64,000 bases of DNA from Sporomusa malonica (lineage in GTDB: Bacteria; Bacillota; Negativicutes; Sporomusales; Sporomusaceae): the NCBI RefSeq assembly GCF_041428715.1, contig NZ_CP155572.1. One strand, given 5' to 3'. Below, piece by piece: positions 63,085-64,000 of this stretch. The stretch's first letter is position 1. Each line of letters starts with the position of its first letter. Made by a program: the position numbers and the translations under genes. The notes below the pieces were generated by a model, which worked only from the letters and a program-made list of their open reading frames with translations, ran no database searches and was not told the origin of the DNA.

Positions 63085-64000
63085 ATGATGATGAATTGGG
63101 ATGAGGTAAGCGGCCATCAAGAGGTCATAAGCAGAGTAAAAGCTATGTTGGCGGCTGATCGAATACCGCATGCATTGTTATTTCTCGGTCCGGCGGGAAT
63201 CGGTAAAAGCTTAATAGCCACGCTATTAGCTGCCGGGATCTTATGTGGTGGTAACAGCGATAGGCCTTGTGGACATTGCCAAACGTGCATACTATTCAAC
63301 CGTAACGCACACCCTGATTTTACATTAGTACGGCCTGAAGGTGCGACGATTAAAATTGATCAAATTCGCGCCTTGCAGCATTATGCCGCCTTAGCGCCGT
63401 CTGTGAGTTCAAGACGGGTATGCATAATTGAGGACGCCGAGCTTATGACAGTTCAGGCAGCTAACAGTTTGCTCAAACTGTTAGAAGAGCCGCCGCCCGG
63501 CTTTGTTTTTATTCTGGTGGCGGGAACAGCTCAGCCGCTGCTTCCAACCATTTTGTCGCGTTGCCGTAAGCTTCAATTTCAGCCGCTGGCTGCAAGTATT
63601 CTTGCCAAAGCACTTGAGGCCAAAGGCCATGTGCCTGAGGCCGCTAATGTTGCCGCTCGTTTAAGCGGCGGCCGTATGGGAACGGCGCTGGGATTACTGG
63701 CACCTGATGGTTTGGCAGCCAGGAATATGGCTGCAGACTTGCTAGAGAACCTCCATGATAGCAAAATGACAGCTATCTGGGACAAGGCATTAAAGCTTGA
63801 CAGCCTGGAAACCAAAGAAATTGTGGCAGTACTGGAGTTTTTATTATATTTATTTCGTGATATAGTATTAGTTGCCGGCAGACATAGTGAGCACTTGGTA
63901 TATAATATCGACCTTGTTCCTAAACTTGCAGACTGGGCGATCCATTGGTCTGAAGGACAAGGTATTTCGGCAATCAACGCAGTTAAGAATACGATTCGCG
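63085..64000 (+). CDS. holB: DNA polymerase III delta' subunit (3'-truncated by the window edge)
   Basis: The first 305 codons of the clamp-loader delta' subunit. Walker A-like LFLGPAGIGKSLIA (about residue 35), zinc module CGHCQTC preceded by another Cys, the AELMTVQAANSLLKLLEEPP box typical of HolB/DnaX, and SRCRKLQF. The frame is open to the last base. Three tandem ATG codons at 63085-63093 follow the yaaR stop with no gap; translation is probably coupled. Confidence 0.93.
   Translation, partial: MMMNWDEVSGHQEVISRVKAMLAADRIPHALLFLGPAGIGKSLIATLLAAGILCGGNSDRPCGHCQTCILFNRNAHPDFTLVRPEGATIKIDQIRALQHYAALAPSVSSRRVCIIEDAELMTVQAANSLLKLLEEPPPGFVFILVAGTAQPLLPTILSRCRKLQFQPLAASILAKALEAKGHVPEAANVAARLSGGRMGTALGLLAPDGLAARNMAADLLENLHDSKMTAIWDKALKLDSLETKEIVAVLEFLLYLFRDIVLVAGRHSEHLVYNIDLVPKLADWAIHWSEGQGISAINAVKNTIR

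Noticed and set aside
1..64000. CRISPR arrays, prophage genes, rRNA operons, or other tRNAs
   Set aside because: No regularly spaced repeats, phage structural genes or rRNA stretches were seen, and no tRNA other than tRNA-Pyl was recognised. A tRNA scan was not run.

Overview
The window reads as chromosome of an anaerobic, spore-forming but diderm Firmicute, most likely a Negativicute of the Sporomusa type. Three things suggest this. There are small sporulation-linked genes (a Spo0E-like phosphatase and an AbrB/SpoVT-like regulator). A Tad/Flp pilus locus includes an outer-membrane secretin. The decarboxylase and CoA-metabolism genes also resemble those of that group. The species assignment is inference; no rRNA is present.

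The centre of interest is positions 17723-31978: a complete pyrrolysine (Pyl) and monomethylamine methyltransferase locus. It holds two corrinoid proteins (mtmC paralogues) separated by an orphan IS630-type HTH protein. Next comes mtmB, interrupted by an in-frame TAG at 20914-20916 exactly where MtmB carries Pyl, then a canonical 72-nt amber-decoding tRNA-Pyl at 21776-21847. After these come a RACE/RamA-type corrinoid activator, a UroD-family (MtbA-like) methyltransferase, and the cassette pylSc-pylB-pylC-pylD-pylSn with PylRS split into two genes, as in other bacteria. Downstream are a UroD-thioredoxin fusion, a CobW-type GTPase and a GNAT enzyme. amtB-glnK lies divergently upstream and could connect methylammonium/ammonium transport to the pathway. 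TAG is also an everyday stop codon here (about 26 of 61 genes), including inside the pyl cluster itself.

Layout: 1-2347 end of cydC and a DUF2225 gene. 2678-10356 a signalling block: a large PAS-GAF hybrid kinase with Hpt, two OmpR-type regulators (the second with a degenerate receiver), a small coiled-coil protein, and a GGDEF/HD-GYP protein. 10461-15213 flavin reductase-like, LarA-like, Fur-boxed DUF3793, lysine/ornithine decarboxylase and WrbA. 15403-17224 glnK and amtB, with an amtB leader containing two strong hairpins. 17913-31978 the Pyl/methylamine locus. 31996-33625 Spo0E-like, AbrB-like and a soluble chemoreceptor-like protein.

33746-41131 (minus strand) is a C4 acyl-CoA operon: CoA-transferase, thiolase, acyl-CoA dehydrogenase, etfB, ferredoxin-etfA, MaoC hydratase and Hbd. 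Next to it lie a GntP-family permease and a divergent short-chain dehydrogenase. All three transcription units carry convincing sigma-54 (-24/-12) promoters, and a PAS-PAS-AAA+-Fis activator is encoded at 45162-46928. The set fits 3-hydroxybutyrate/crotonate/butyrate metabolism. 47016-48086 corA. 48197-58161 a Tad/Flp pilus locus split by a DegS-like orphan kinase. 58217-60097 small genes (ppnP, DUF192, hypotheticals, a Cys-cluster Ser/Thr-rich protein). 60343-64000 a yaaO-like decarboxylase, tmk, yaaR and a 3'-truncated holB.

All calls come from reading the sequence and from memory of the protein families. No database search or folding program was run. RNA structures were paired by eye.
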